Assembly (NCBI GenBank): GCA_019828545.1
Contig: JACVRA010000165.1
Span: forward strand, 434,001 to 498,000
Source: Paracamarosporium sp. OC-R06-R3
Taxonomy: Eukaryota > Ascomycota > Dothideomycetes > Pleosporales > Didymosphaeriaceae
Direction: 5' to 3'
Length of the DNA stretch: 64,000 nucleotides
Each line of letters opens with the position of its first letter. The stretch's first letter is position 1. The notes under the pieces were generated by a model that made no database searches, was not told the DNA's origin, and worked only from the letters and a program-made list of their open reading frames with translations. Shown in pieces: positions 26,845-37,797 of this stretch. A program made the position numbers and the translations under genes.

Positions 26845-27110
26845 AAAAGGCAAAAAAGGAACAATGGACAATTGCACGCCTCCCGGGGTCGAACAGCCGG
26901 TCGGTCGGTCTCTCATCCAAAGTTCAGGTAATAGTACACGTAGACAAAGCGCACTACCAACGTGCCAGCGCTGGTGAGGTCGATTGTGCTAGTATAGCCC
27001 AATTATAAAATACATATACCCTTTGTGAGGATAAGTGGATATAGATAGAGGTGATTATTGTTTGTGTGTGGCCGGTCCGTGCGTGACTGCCTTTCTTGTT
27101 GAAGCAAACG
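26845..27110 (-). repeat. SINE-like tRNA-related unit, left inverted copy
   Basis: Read on the minus strand, this 266-bp unit is a near copy of 27993-28265. It carries an A-box-like TGGCACGTTGGT (26956-26967) and a B-box-like GTTCGACCCC (26885-26894), and ends in a T-rich tract (26845-26856). In the 110 bp around the boxes the two copies are almost identical; they diverge more towards the far end but share GCAGTCACGCAC and a TTTTATAATTG stretch. Pol III boxes plus a T-tract suggest a SINE. Clover-leaf pairing is not convincing, so I do not call it a tRNA gene. Confidence 0.7.
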
Positions 27111-27443
27111 GCCGCTTCCTGGCTGTGACTGAGCTGTAAGCGAATGATCAACTTGTTAGTGTTTAATCCCCAACATCCCTCCAGCTCTTCGACCATTATT
27201 AGAACAGCACTCTCTTAGAGACCTGAAGTACTCCAGGCTCCACAAATCAAGAGCGGCTATCAGTAGCAGCCTCGTTCAATTGATACATGTAGATCTTTAT
27301 ATCTGCTAATGGCCGAATGTTGACGTGTATGAATAAGTGCAGTAGTTGTAACGGTAGTGCATCTAAGAAATTTGCCGCTTCGCGTCAAAAGGTCTAGTAG
27401 GCGGTTCTCACAAAGAAAGTAAGTTAAAACTGTTCCGCGGTGC

Positions 27444-27755
27444 AAAAAAAAAGGGAACTGTAGGCTCCTGGCCGCCCGTGTGGATTGAACCACCTACATC
27501 AGTGGACGCCGCTGCACCTACAGTTCAGGTGGTGTAACTCTGCACGTATGATACCCAATCCGCCACCATCCACTACCATCCGCCACCATCCGCCAGGGCA
27601 GTGACGATTGAGCACAGGAACATGCTTACACTTGTTGAAAATATGGTTGCAATTCTAAATATATATAGTCAAGCATAGTTGTTGATAAATACATGTGTGC
27701 GCGCGGCAAGTGCGTGACTGCCTTTGTTGTCGAAACGCAAACGCTCACAGCCATT
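27444..27755 (-). repeat. Diverged SINE-like tRNA-related unit, middle copy
   Basis: On the minus strand this unit starts with the shared GCAGTCACGCAC segment (27707-27722), continues through an AT-rich part and an A-box-like TGGCGGATGG, and reaches a canonical-looking B box GGTTCAATCC (27482-27491), followed by nine T (27444-27452). Around 27560-27595 it holds three and a half copies of a 10-bp word of the CCACCATCCG type. It resembles the flanking units in order of parts but has diverged in sequence. Confidence 0.5.
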
Positions 27756-27992
27756 GCCGTGGTCTCGAGTCTAGTGAATGATAAAATAATACACCATCAA
27801 CTGTCTGTCTGCACGTGCCGTTACGAGTGAGGCCATAACAAGAATTGAGTAGACTAGATACGCCATACGCATCAAGTTTATTGTGGTAGATACAGTATTT
27901 AACAAATTCCTCCATGAACATGGGCTAACATAATCTCTAAATACGCCACCCACTTCTAGAATAAGCATAACCAATCCTAGTTTGGGGTGGGT

Positions 27993-28265
27993 GTTTGCTT
28001 CCCGTCGAGAAAGGCAGTCACGCACAGGCCGTACACCTATAACAACGGACACCTCTATATCCGCTCTTATTCTCACAAGTAGTATATATATTTTATAATT
28101 GAGCTATATTTCCGCAATCGACCTCACCAGCGCTGGCACGTTGGTAGTGCGATTTGCCTACGTGTACTATTACCTGAACTTTGGATGAGAGACCGACCGA
28201 CCGGCTGTTCGACCCCGGAAGGCGTGCAATCATCCACTGTTCTTTTTGCATTTTTTTTTTTTTTT
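27993..28265 (+). repeat. SINE-like tRNA-related unit, right inverted copy
   Basis: The plus-strand counterpart of 26845-27110. A-box-like TGGCACGTTGGT is at 28134-28145 and B-box-like GTTCGACCCC at 28207-28216, with a run of 15 T at 28251-28265. The pair forms an inverted repeat with arms of about 270 bp and an 880-bp spacer containing the diverged third unit. Confidence 0.7.
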
Positions 28266-29350
28266 AAATTTCAGACGATCCATCATTCACTGCCTCGGCG
28301 TGCCTACCACTGTAATGTTTTAACCCTGCTTCTTGATCTCCAGAGTTTCCGCGCAGCGCTCCTCATCTTGTGTTTCCTAAATTACATCCCGATGAAGTGG
28401 AAGCGGGGTGTGTAGGGTGGTGAGACGCGGGTATCGACTTTTGCACAGCTCACAGACACTTGCCAATGAAGCCCAGTGCTTTGAGTAACCTCAAGGATTG
28501 GTATAAAAACATCGACCCTACTAAAGCGAAACAAGAAGAAACCCATTCTGATATGCGTTGATTCAATAGACAAAGTACACTGTGTTACCCCAGGATGGCG
28601 ATTTAGTAGTCGATTATGCTCATATATTCAACATTGTCATCTACTACACTTAAACCAGGCACTCATGATAATATCAATGTTTCTCCGCGAAAGAGAATCC
28701 ACGAACGCAACCACAAAAATTGTCGACGTATCCTGAGTACCCGATAGGCACTGAGTAGACTGAGCTCTTGACACGTTTCGAGCCGTTATCATGGTAACAA
28801 CCGCGTCTAATCTAAACGAGGAGATCTTACTCAGTATTCAACAGTTTCCTTTACAGGTAAATGCTGTCATGTCCTCCAATCACGCCTCCCACTTCTAGAA
28901 TAAGTATAGCACGATATAGCTACTATACATTCAACTGGTACATGCAGGCAGCACCCCGTATCTCTTACTCAGATTCAGCCTTGTCAGCTCGTATATATAT
29001 CTCCTTTTTAGCTTGCTGATAAAGAATTACAAGAATAGCGACTGCACTGCACTCTCTAGCGTCGCAGAGCTGTCTTTTCGATCCAGTTCACTCTTCGAGA
29101 GTGAACGGAAGGGTGCTGACTTCATGCTCGAGTAAACATGCTAGCATGATGAGGAGATATTAAACGAAGATCATATAACTACCAGAAACATCCTTCATGT
29201 CCGTGAAGGGACCATAAAGGATACGAATAGCCAATAGTAGTACTAGTTTGATCGATAAGACCATGAGTGAATACCATTTGTCTCGCAATGGCTCTAGAAG
29301 GGTGCAAGTAAAGCGAACGTAGCGGGGGGGATCGTACATTAGCTTACTAT
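28266..29350. other. AT-rich gene-free region with repeat fragments
   Basis: No gene seen. A 26-bp word containing CCCACTTCTAGAATAAG occurs at 28883-28908 and, with few changes, at 27944-27969. A perfect 9-bp stem with a 3-nt loop lies at 29086-29106 (arms GTTCACTCT and AGAGTGAAC). A fragment resembling the terminal repeat of the next element (CACTGCACTCTCTAGCG) is found near 29046. Confidence 0.55.
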
Positions 29351-29725
29351 TTCACTGCAATCTCTAGCGCAGACGAAGAGTCCAAACCAGGCAGCATTAC
29401 CACATCCATCTCTTCACATAGAACCCATCCAGTCAGGAATCCAACTCACCCACCTTTACATCTACCTTTCTGCCTAACCCATATACGAGGGGTACCTCAG
29501 TAAAGAATTAGCCTTACCAAGGTACTGCCTCGTCCGCGCTAGAGATTGCAGTGCAGAGATAAGACAACTTATCACATCCCACTCTCCACATAGAACCCAT
29601 CCAATCAAGAACCCAACTCACCCACCCTCACATCTACCTTTCTGCCTTGTCCACACACAAAGTGTCCCGTTAGAAAATCAGCCTTGTCGAGGCGCTGCCT
29701 CGTCCGCGCTAGAAATTGCAGTGAA
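29351..29725. mobile_element. MITE-like element with 20-bp terminal inverted repeats and an internal tandem duplication
   Basis: The ends are inverted repeats: TTCACTGCAATCTCTAGCGC at 29351-29370 and its complement with one mismatch at 29706-29725. Inside, a block of about 170 bp is present twice: CATAGAACCCATCCA at 29417 and 29589, and CTGCCTCGTCCGCGCTAGA at 29525 and 29695. The inner copy of the right terminal repeat (29536-29553) marks the end of the first unit. No open frame is present, so it would be non-autonomous. I could not find a clear target-site duplication. Confidence 0.65.
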
Positions 29726-30107
29726 CATGCAAATGGCGTGGTTTTTGTGAACACGAGCTGAACCACTTACAGCAAATGTGTTGTAGACGAAAAGGATTGG
29801 TAGGAAAGCCAGGCTAATGCAAGCCCTTGAATGAAAGGCTTGTATTGGCTACGAGATACATTCATCTGCATTGGGCAATGCAGTACGCCATATTGCACCA
29901 CAGGAACTGCAGCTCTTACACTTCCTCCGTTTCGAACGCATATCCGTCGTCAACTTGAGAATTCAGAATTCACAGTATTACCTAAACTCAACCTGACCTC
30001 GAAAACCTTATCTCATCAAACCACGCAGTCAAAAACTCAGTTCTAAGGAGCCCATTAAGTGGAGTGTAGAACATCTTCATTCACCAGACACACTATGCAA
30101 AGGTGTA
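29726..30107. other. Short gene-free region
   Basis: 380 bp between the terminal-repeat element and the dolichol kinase stop codon. It contains the kinase 3' UTR; nothing else can be supported. Confidence 0.5.
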
Positions 30108-32967
30108 TCAAAGCCCCACCCCTCTAACAAGCACCCACAACACGACCGGCACAATAACATTATCATTCCCACCCGTCAGCACCGCCTCCTCCAAGCTCGC
30201 TCCAGCGGCACAAATCCCCGCCTTGCCCACAACCTTAACGCCCTCTAGAACCCACTCTATAAAGCTCCTTTCTGGCTGTACGCCCCATCCAGAAACAAGC
30301 CATACTTTGCCGACGACCAGCCCAATTGTAACAGCGACAGCGAAGGCCAATGAGCCTTCGAGTGACTTGCCGCCGGCCCAGGGCCACTTTCTTCGGCCGT
30401 ATCGGCGGCCGATGAGCGATGCAGCTGCGTCTCCCATGCCGACGCATACTACGCCGGCAACCATGCTGATGTCTCGACTCGCAACGTCCCACCCTATCCA
30501 TGGCTCTTCACCTTCTCTCGTGACACCGGCGAGCGACAGCCACAGCGGAATCGCACATCCGATCAGCAGAAAGATGTGGCTAACGACAACAGGACCCCTC
30601 AAATCTCGTCCATCCACATACGGCGTTAGGAATGTCGCGATTGGGCCGCTCAGAGGTGGGAGTTGTGATGCGCGGATGAGGTCGAGAAGTAGGAAGATAG
30701 CGAGCACGAGGGCGAGCGCAAGGCTGACGAAACAAGGATCGATGAAGATGGTGGGGAGTAGCATGGCGACCATCATGCCGTGGAAGACTTTGCGGCGCGT
30801 GTCCACTTCTACGACGGACGATAGACGGAAGACGACTACTAATCCCACCAGAATGATGCTAATGCAATAGGCACAGAGCAAAAGTCGAACATTCGCGGGC
30901 CCAATGGCAATTTGGCGGAGGTTTTCCACGAAGCCGAGATGCTTTGCCCATTGCAAATCGTCGGCATCGAATAGGGGAGGGAGGGCGATCCACCAGCCTA
31001 GATCCCAGTTGAAGACCTCGAAGCGGAGGCGTTGCACGTTACCAAACAGGTACCCAAGTGCCCAGCCGAACGGTTCGTAGTCATGTAGGGCGTATTTTTC
31101 AATGATGTAGCGGATGGGGCCCAGAATCAGAGCGGCTACAACGAAGTAGAAGTATGCAGCATAGAGCCACTTCCGGTAAAGTGCTTGTGTTGGCGTCAAG
31201 GTAAGGAAATGTTGCGCTATAGATTTTGTGCGTCGACGTTGTCGAAGTCCGTTTGGTAGTATGTGATTTTGCATAGGAAGACTTGGAACTGTGTTGCGTC
31301 TTCGCGGAGGTGACGCAGTTGCAGGAGATTTTAGCTGCGCATCCTGTTTTGGATTGTTAGGTTCAACTGCTGATCGAGGTTCGCTTCCGTTCGATATGGT
31401 GACGTTGTTCTTCATAGCGTTCAAAATGTCTAATTTTAAACTCTTTGATTTCGTCGGCGGGTTATGAAGTAAGTGATCATCGTCGTCAGCATCGCTATCA
31501 GACACTGCTCGAGTAGCACTACGTGATCGCAGGCTATTATTGAGCACTTGTAGAAACGACTGTTGAGCCTGAATAACTCGTCCGGCACGTCGAAACCTCC
31601 AGCGCGGAATGCGCGCCAGCGCTACGCCCCATTTGAGGACCTTTCCACAAAGCACGAAGAGGCTGACTCCTCCAAACCAAAGCAAAGTCCTCACTATACC
31701 GGCTTGAGGAGAGTCCGCAAATAGAAGAAGGTTAATCAACCCGATGGAGAGAAGGTGTAGCTCTGCGGAGAGTAGACTGGTAGTCGTGAGGTAATGCAAC
31801 GGTGGTAGAAGTGCCTGGTGAAGTGGGAAAAGGCAGACCAATAATTCAGGGTGCAGTCCCTGGTCCGGCGGTGGTAAGTTAAGCTTATATGGTATAGGTG
31901 GCAAAAGCCTGGATGGAAACTCCGTGTTTTCGGAGGCAATTAGAGGAAGTACTGAAAATAACCAGTGGAGATTCGAGTAGCCCACCGACAAGGTTCCATA
32001 AGGTATCAACTGAGGTGGTAATGCCGCTAATCCGAGAAGAATGTTGGGTAACAATGCCCGTGGCAAAGCCGAAAATAGAGAAATAGAAATCAAGACTGGT
32101 ATCACAGCTGGGTATAGTATGGGCGCGGGATCGAAAGCGGCTGGTATGCGTATGCGCTGCCTAAATCTGAGATTCGAAGGAGACCGTTTCCGCCACGAGT
32201 AATACAGGAGTCGAAGTGGATATAGAGCTAGGACGCCGGCCACTACGAGAACATGGGTAAATAGATCTACTGGGAGCTTATTAGCAATTCTGAGAGTGAT
32301 TTTTGCAAAGCATAAACCAACCTTTATGCCATTGCAACAGCTTCTCCCAGCAATTGCACCCACTGACAGCCAGGATGCCAATCGCCCCAAGCAATGTCGT
32401 CTCAGTTGTTCTCCTCACTATCTCGTTGCGCCGTCTCTTCAAGTATTTTTGTCGCGCTGCTTTGGCTTCGTCATCGGTTGGCGAAGGTTCTCCGGTCCGC
32501 GACCCCTCTTTCCTAGGCTGAAAATATTGCGTTGAAAACTTGCGCCCTTCCTCATCCACCTGCGATGGTGTCAACAAGGGAGTGGCGTCGCCTTCCAGAC
32601 CGGTGCCCCGCACATCGCGCAGACCTTTGCGCGGCCTCAGAGGCGGTGCTGGCAGTGCTTTCACAAAGCCGTAGCCCTCGTCGTCAGCCTCAGTCCCACT
32701 CTCGCTGGGCGATTGTGACTCTGTTCTTCGTTTTGTATCATCCTCATCTGATATTGTGCCGTGTGAAGTCGGTCCGCTTGACCGCGACAGGTCGTTGCTG
32801 GACGACGAAGATGCCTGAGCGATGCGCAGCTCGTGTTGGCGGCGGTGGTATGGGTGCGGTGAGCGGCGAAAAAGCTCGAGAGCTTCGATTTCGGCGGATG
32901 TAGGCGCTTCCAATTGCGCCCTGGGCAGTTCAGGTTGCGCCTCAGGTGCCTCGGAACCCAGCACCAT
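30108..32967 (-). CDS. SEC59: Dolichol kinase
   Basis: Dolichol kinase phosphorylates dolichol with CTP in the ER membrane, supplying dolichyl phosphate for N-glycosylation, O-mannosylation and GPI anchors. Exons are 32967..32360 and 32289..30108 (minus), giving 929 residues. About 190 N-terminal residues are polar, and a basic KYLKRRRNEIVRR segment precedes the first helix. A long polytopic region follows, broken by a Ser/Asp-rich cytosolic insert. The C-terminus carries the CTP-binding signature region: MVAGVVCVGMGDAAASLIGR, RKWPWAGGKSLEGSLAF (about residues 805-850). The only frame-keeping intron I found uses GTGCAA as donor (32359) and CAG as acceptor (32290), so this junction is less certain than the rest. 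ATG 32967 has strong context (CCACCATGG). Confidence 0.88.
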
Positions 32968-33446
32968 GGTGGGTAGGTTTGGTGTACTGGTGGAGCAAAT
33001 GCGCTTCAGCTTCACGAACGTGGACAAATGTAAAACGAAGGGCACGATGGAGCCGCATTCTAGCCAGGCTGCCACATGTCTGGACCAAAGGGGGAGTGTA
33101 GAAGCATGGGTTGTGTGCACCGTCTGGAGATTCTCACATGTTCGGGCCCTACGCGGACGTTGAGCAGGCTGACGTTGCGCGTTGAGCGGCTCGCAGGGTT
33201 ACACCTGCATTCCAACAGCGCCAAGACAACCGCACCAGAATACAACGACGAAAGTGAACTGTGCAATGAAGAACATATCTTATATATACGACCAAGAGAA
33301 GTGAATGAGTTTCTATTGTACATGCATCTATACAGATGTCTTATGCTGATGAAGTATCTAGGGTATATACTGGCATCGCTCGTGGTGATGTCTCGCAACA
33401 CGGTATGCCTTTTCACAGCCCCTCTTGGCCTGCATGACTTGCACAT
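32968..33446. other. Intergenic region between dolichol kinase and aminopeptidase
   Basis: 480 bp. It contains the dolichol kinase promoter and the aminopeptidase 3' UTR. No gene seen. Confidence 0.5.
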
Positions 33447-36400
33447 CTACAAGTACTTGTTCTCCTTCAACCAACTCTTCACGTCCTCCGAGTCGCGCTC
33501 GATCCAGGCTGCCTTCGCACTGATGGCATCGATACTCTGGGCAAGCGCTTTGTCGAAACCCTTCGTGCTCTTGTCCGCAAAGAATGCCTCAATGTCCTTG
33601 ATATGCTCCTTGTGCGTGAAGCTAGACGTTGCGATGGAGACAACAGAGCTAAGCATGCTCAAGCTTGGAGGAAGCCTCTTCTCAAGCTCCTTCCAGTTCT
33701 CCTTAACCCATGCCCAGAGAGCCTGGATACCCTCTGGATGCGTACGTAGAGAAGAGAGCGGCAGGTAGATATCCTGTGCCTTGACATCCTCACTGAGAGA
33801 CAGGGCTAACGTACGCTGAATGAGCTCAGGAGACTTGGCACGACCCAAAGCTCGCATAGCGGTGTTCCGCTCATCGCTCGTCTTGGCATGAATCGCCTCG
33901 TTCTTGACAATGTCGTATTCTGCTGCGCCGCCGTTGCTCAAAACAATAGCATACACGCTGCCACGGAGGTTAGGGTGAATAGCGGATCGATCGCCGTTCT
34001 TGAACTTCTCGAACATCTCGAAAGTCGCCTTGACGATAGTGTCGTCCTTCGCAACACCGGCGGTACCGAACATCATGGCCTTGAATTGCTGCTCAAGATG
34101 TCCGTCCTTTTCGGTAAATGTCCATCCCAACTCATGAGCCTTGTCCTGGGTCAGCTTGAGCTGGAAGGTCTTGAGAGCATCCTTAACAGCTTGGTCTTCG
34201 AACTGCCAGGCAGAACGTAGCACACTGATGCGGCTGCTGATCTCTTGCCAGACGACAAACTCGGTCTCACTCTTGAAACTGTCAAGAAGTGAAAGGATTC
34301 CGGATGTCTTCTGGTAGCCTGAGGTAGCCAACGCGCCGGCGTCAGCGATCATACCAGCACGGTCTTCCACAGAAAGTAGCCCGTCCTTGGCGGCGAGACC
34401 AAGTTTCCGTAGGCGCTCGGGTGTGTACGAGGTGCGATAGAGTCCAGTGTGGTCGGCATTGAGCTTAAAGAAGTCAAGGTCTTTAAGCTTAAAGTCAGCT
34501 TCGCGAGTGGTCAGGGCAAGTTCCTGATCAACGCCCTCCTTGGTGCGTAGACCAAGGAAGATGGGATAGAGAGTTTGGTCCTCCTCTGGTTTCACATCAG
34601 CTGTACGCAGGAAACGATTCTGCTTGAGGTGAACAGAGTCTGAGCCTTCTGTAACGGTGACAACGGGGAAGCCGACATGCTTGGTCCAGATATCCATGAC
34701 TTTTTCGACATCTTTACCGCTGGCGTCACTCAGCGCCGCCCAAAGATCACCAGTCTGCGTGTTACCGTAGGCATGCTTCTTAAGGTATCTCCGGATTCCC
34801 TCCATGAAAACATCCTCGCCAAGGTACTTTGAGATCATGCGGATGACGCAAGAACCCTTGGAGTACGAGATGGCATCAAAGATCTGGTTAATCTCATCTG
34901 CACGCTTGACCGGGACTTCGATAGGGTGGCTGCTGCGTAACGAGTCGAGCGAAAGGGCTGAAGCGAGGTTATCGGTAACATACCCCTCCCAGACCTTCCA
35001 ATCGGGATAGAAGACGTTGCACGAGTACCAAGACATCCATGTCGCAAAACCCTCGTTAAGCCATAAGCCGTCCCAGAAATCCATGGTGACTAGATTACCG
35101 AACCACTGATGTGCAAGCTCATGTTGCACAGTCTCAGCCACTCGCTGCTTGAGACTAGCACCACTGTTCTTCTCATCAATGAGCAGATCAACGACACGGT
35201 ATGTGACCAGACCCCAATTCTCCATAGCACCGGCGCTGAAATCGGGAATTGCAACCATGTCCATCTTTGGCAGAGGGAATGGGCTGGCAAAGGTCTTCTC
35301 ATAGAAGTCGAGCGTCTTAGCCGCGAGGTCGAGCGAGAAACGGCCATGCTCGATATCCCGGTCCTTGGGAGCATACACGCGCACCGGCACACGGAAGTCA
35401 TTCGTCTCAATGTAGTTGAGCTCTCCTACAATAAATGCGAGGAGATATGTAGACATGAGCGGTGTCTTGTTAAAAGTGACTGCCTTGCGCTTCTCGCCCT
35501 TGACGACCAGGGAGTCCACCTTCTTCTCCGAAGCAACATCCATGTTGCTCAAGCACGTCATTTTGTCTTCGGCCACAAGGGTGACGGTGAAGGTAGACTT
35601 CAGCGCCGGCTCGTCGAAGCAGGGGAACGCGCGGCGGGCATCGGTCGGCTCCATCTGTGTGGTCGCTAACCACGTCTTCGAGCCATCCTCGGCCTTGAAC
35701 GATGAACGGTAGAAACCCGCCATGTTGTCGTTCAGCGTGCCCGTGAACGTGAGGGTAAGTGAGGCCTTGGCCCCGCTTGGTATGGTATCCGCGAAATCGA
35801 CCTTGGTGGTTTGGGCATCTTCGTCGTGTGTGAGTTTCGGGGAGCTTGAAATGATTTGGTCACCGGAAGTGACCTTTGCGGAGTGGATTTTGAGGTCGAT
35901 GGTGTTTAGTGTGATCTCGGTGGAGTTGTCCACCACTTCGAGACTGCAGCGGGGTTAGCGAACGTGACAAGAAGCTCTACAATGGGCAAGGCATTGCGGC
36001 GAGATGGGCCAGGACGGATGATTCAGAGGGTGGTCGCAGTAATCAGTCCACGCCATTGGACTAGGGGTGACCCTCTATATCATGCATTCCGGGCCCGCTT
36101 GGTAGAGGTGTTGGTGTCGCGGGGTCGGGGAATGTGCAACTGCTTACTCGATGGTCACGGAGCCCTCGTAGGTGGCTTTCTCAAAGTCGGGCTCGAGGGT
36201 CAGGTCATAGTGAAGGGGCTTCACGTTGGTGGGCAGCACCTCGCGCGCCTGCTGGACGGCCATGGCGGAGCCTTCGTTCTCTGCGCCGAAGTGTCTGCAC
36301 ATGTTGCGGCGATGGGAGCAGTGTCGGACCTGGAGGGGCGCTGTGATGGACGGGCGGAGGGCGAGTGGCCGGCGAGGGGTTGACTCTGCTGCAAATTGGC

Positions 36401-36614
36401 GCGGTGAGCCTGGGAGGGTGGGGTATGATATGGTGGAGCTCGCGGGGCGCGCGACACTCAGGAAGGAGCGACTTAGCGGAGCGCGACCGCAGCTACTGGC
36501 GGTGATGGAGCGGATTCGACTCGCCGCCGCGCCCGCCCCGGCCGCAGACGCTGGGCGCTGCAGGGCAAGCCGTGATGCTCGCTGCATAGCGCCATATTGC
36601 CTGAGGAAGCCCAT
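33447..36614 (-). CDS. M1-family zinc aminopeptidase (APE2/AAP1 type)
   Basis: This metallo-aminopeptidase removes N-terminal residues from peptides. Exons are 36614..36148 and 35943..33447, giving 987 residues; the 204-nt intron joins EGSVTI to DLEVVDNS. GAMENWGL (about residue 395) is the substrate-binding exopeptidase motif. HELAHQWFGN (about 430), followed 18 residues later by the Glu of LNEGFATW, is the zinc site. A C-terminal ERAP1-like helical half follows. The first 104 residues are rich in Arg, Ser and Ala with few acidic residues and look like a mitochondrial presequence. A second in-frame ATG at 36302 (MCRHFGAENEG) would give an 883-residue cytosolic form like typical fungal homologues, so two products are plausible. 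Confidence 0.94.
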
Positions 36615-37797
36615 CTACGTCGAAATGGAGAGCGGTCAAGCGCCAATGGCAATTGGTCGGTGAAGAGAGTTGCAGCTGCCCCGTCCGAGAAAGGCAGGCG
36701 TGCCAAGCCGTCCTCTGCTCGCTTAAAACCTCTTTCGTGCTCCGCGTCCGTCCTCCTTCACATTCAACGCAAGGAAGTCCTCCCAGCCCTCGCCTCACTC
36801 GGTCGAGACGCTGGCTGTTCTGGCGCTCCGTCGCCAGCCTTGCCAGACGGAACCAACACGCGCACGTTTGAGCCTCTCCGCGATTCCTGCATGAGTGGGG
36901 AGGTATAGAAGATTCGCGACATGCCCACAAATGCCCGCTGCCTCGACTGTTTCTCTCCGCGAGTGGTCCCACGTCTCTTGCATGCCATCCCATGGAGAAT
37001 TGACGCGAGACCAGGTGGCCGCTGGCGCACCTGCAACCGACGTTGAAGCTCACTCGCTTTTGACCGCTTCTTCTCATCAGTCGTACAAGAGGAGCCCCAA
37101 TTCACTGTCTGGGTGTATGACCCGGTCATGTGGTTCACCATTGTTCTCTGTCCCGGAGTAGCCGACAGACACGCCTCTTGGGCGGTATCTGGGCTACAAC
37201 CCCGTGTCCATCCTGCAGAACGACCTCTCAAAGTGCGGTGAATCTTATTCGGCGCCCCATTTCCTCGCAACACATCAATGCCGCCTTGTAAATGCTCAGT
37301 TGGCCACCCGCTACGAAGCATGATGGTCATGGAAAGATATTACTAGCAACGTACCAAGCATATCTGACCAACGCATGAAGAACACACATACCTCAGAGAG
37401 CAGTGGAAGCTTGTCCTGAAGCTTGTCCTACGTTACGCATCGACCACAGTCAGCCAAGCCAGCATCATTCTTCAAACTAAGTCGCAAGAGTGACAGACCG
37501 TTCACTCTTTCAGTCGGCACATAATCATGCCGTGCAGAAACCATGCAGTGATCAAGACACCAATTTGACAGCAGTGCATGTCTGAGTGTTTTTCGATCAG
37601 CAAGCGTTAGCGTCGAAGCACAGCATACAAACGCGCACCATCTGACATACTGATGGACCGCCAACGCACCCTGCTGATACGCAAGGATCGGCCGTCCCGT
37701 CATCAGAACTTTCTCCAACATAATACGATAATCAACTTTATGTGACACAATATACCTCAACCCTTGGGGTTATGTAGATCGGCATATAAGCGAGCTC
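36615..37797. other. Intergenic region upstream of the aminopeptidase
   Basis: 1.2 kb containing the aminopeptidase promoter. Overlapping open frames on both strands have random-looking translations. Nothing else can be supported. Confidence 0.5.

Noticed and set aside
26868..26980. True tRNA gene on the minus strand
   Set aside because: A and B boxes are present, but I cannot fold a proper acceptor stem and anticodon arm, and the A-to-B spacing (about 73 bp) is long. A SINE head explains it better, particularly given the inverted second copy.
36493..37330. Minus-strand frames of 188-194 codons upstream of the aminopeptidase
   Set aside because: They overlap the aminopeptidase first exon or its promoter in other frames and have no recognisable protein pattern.
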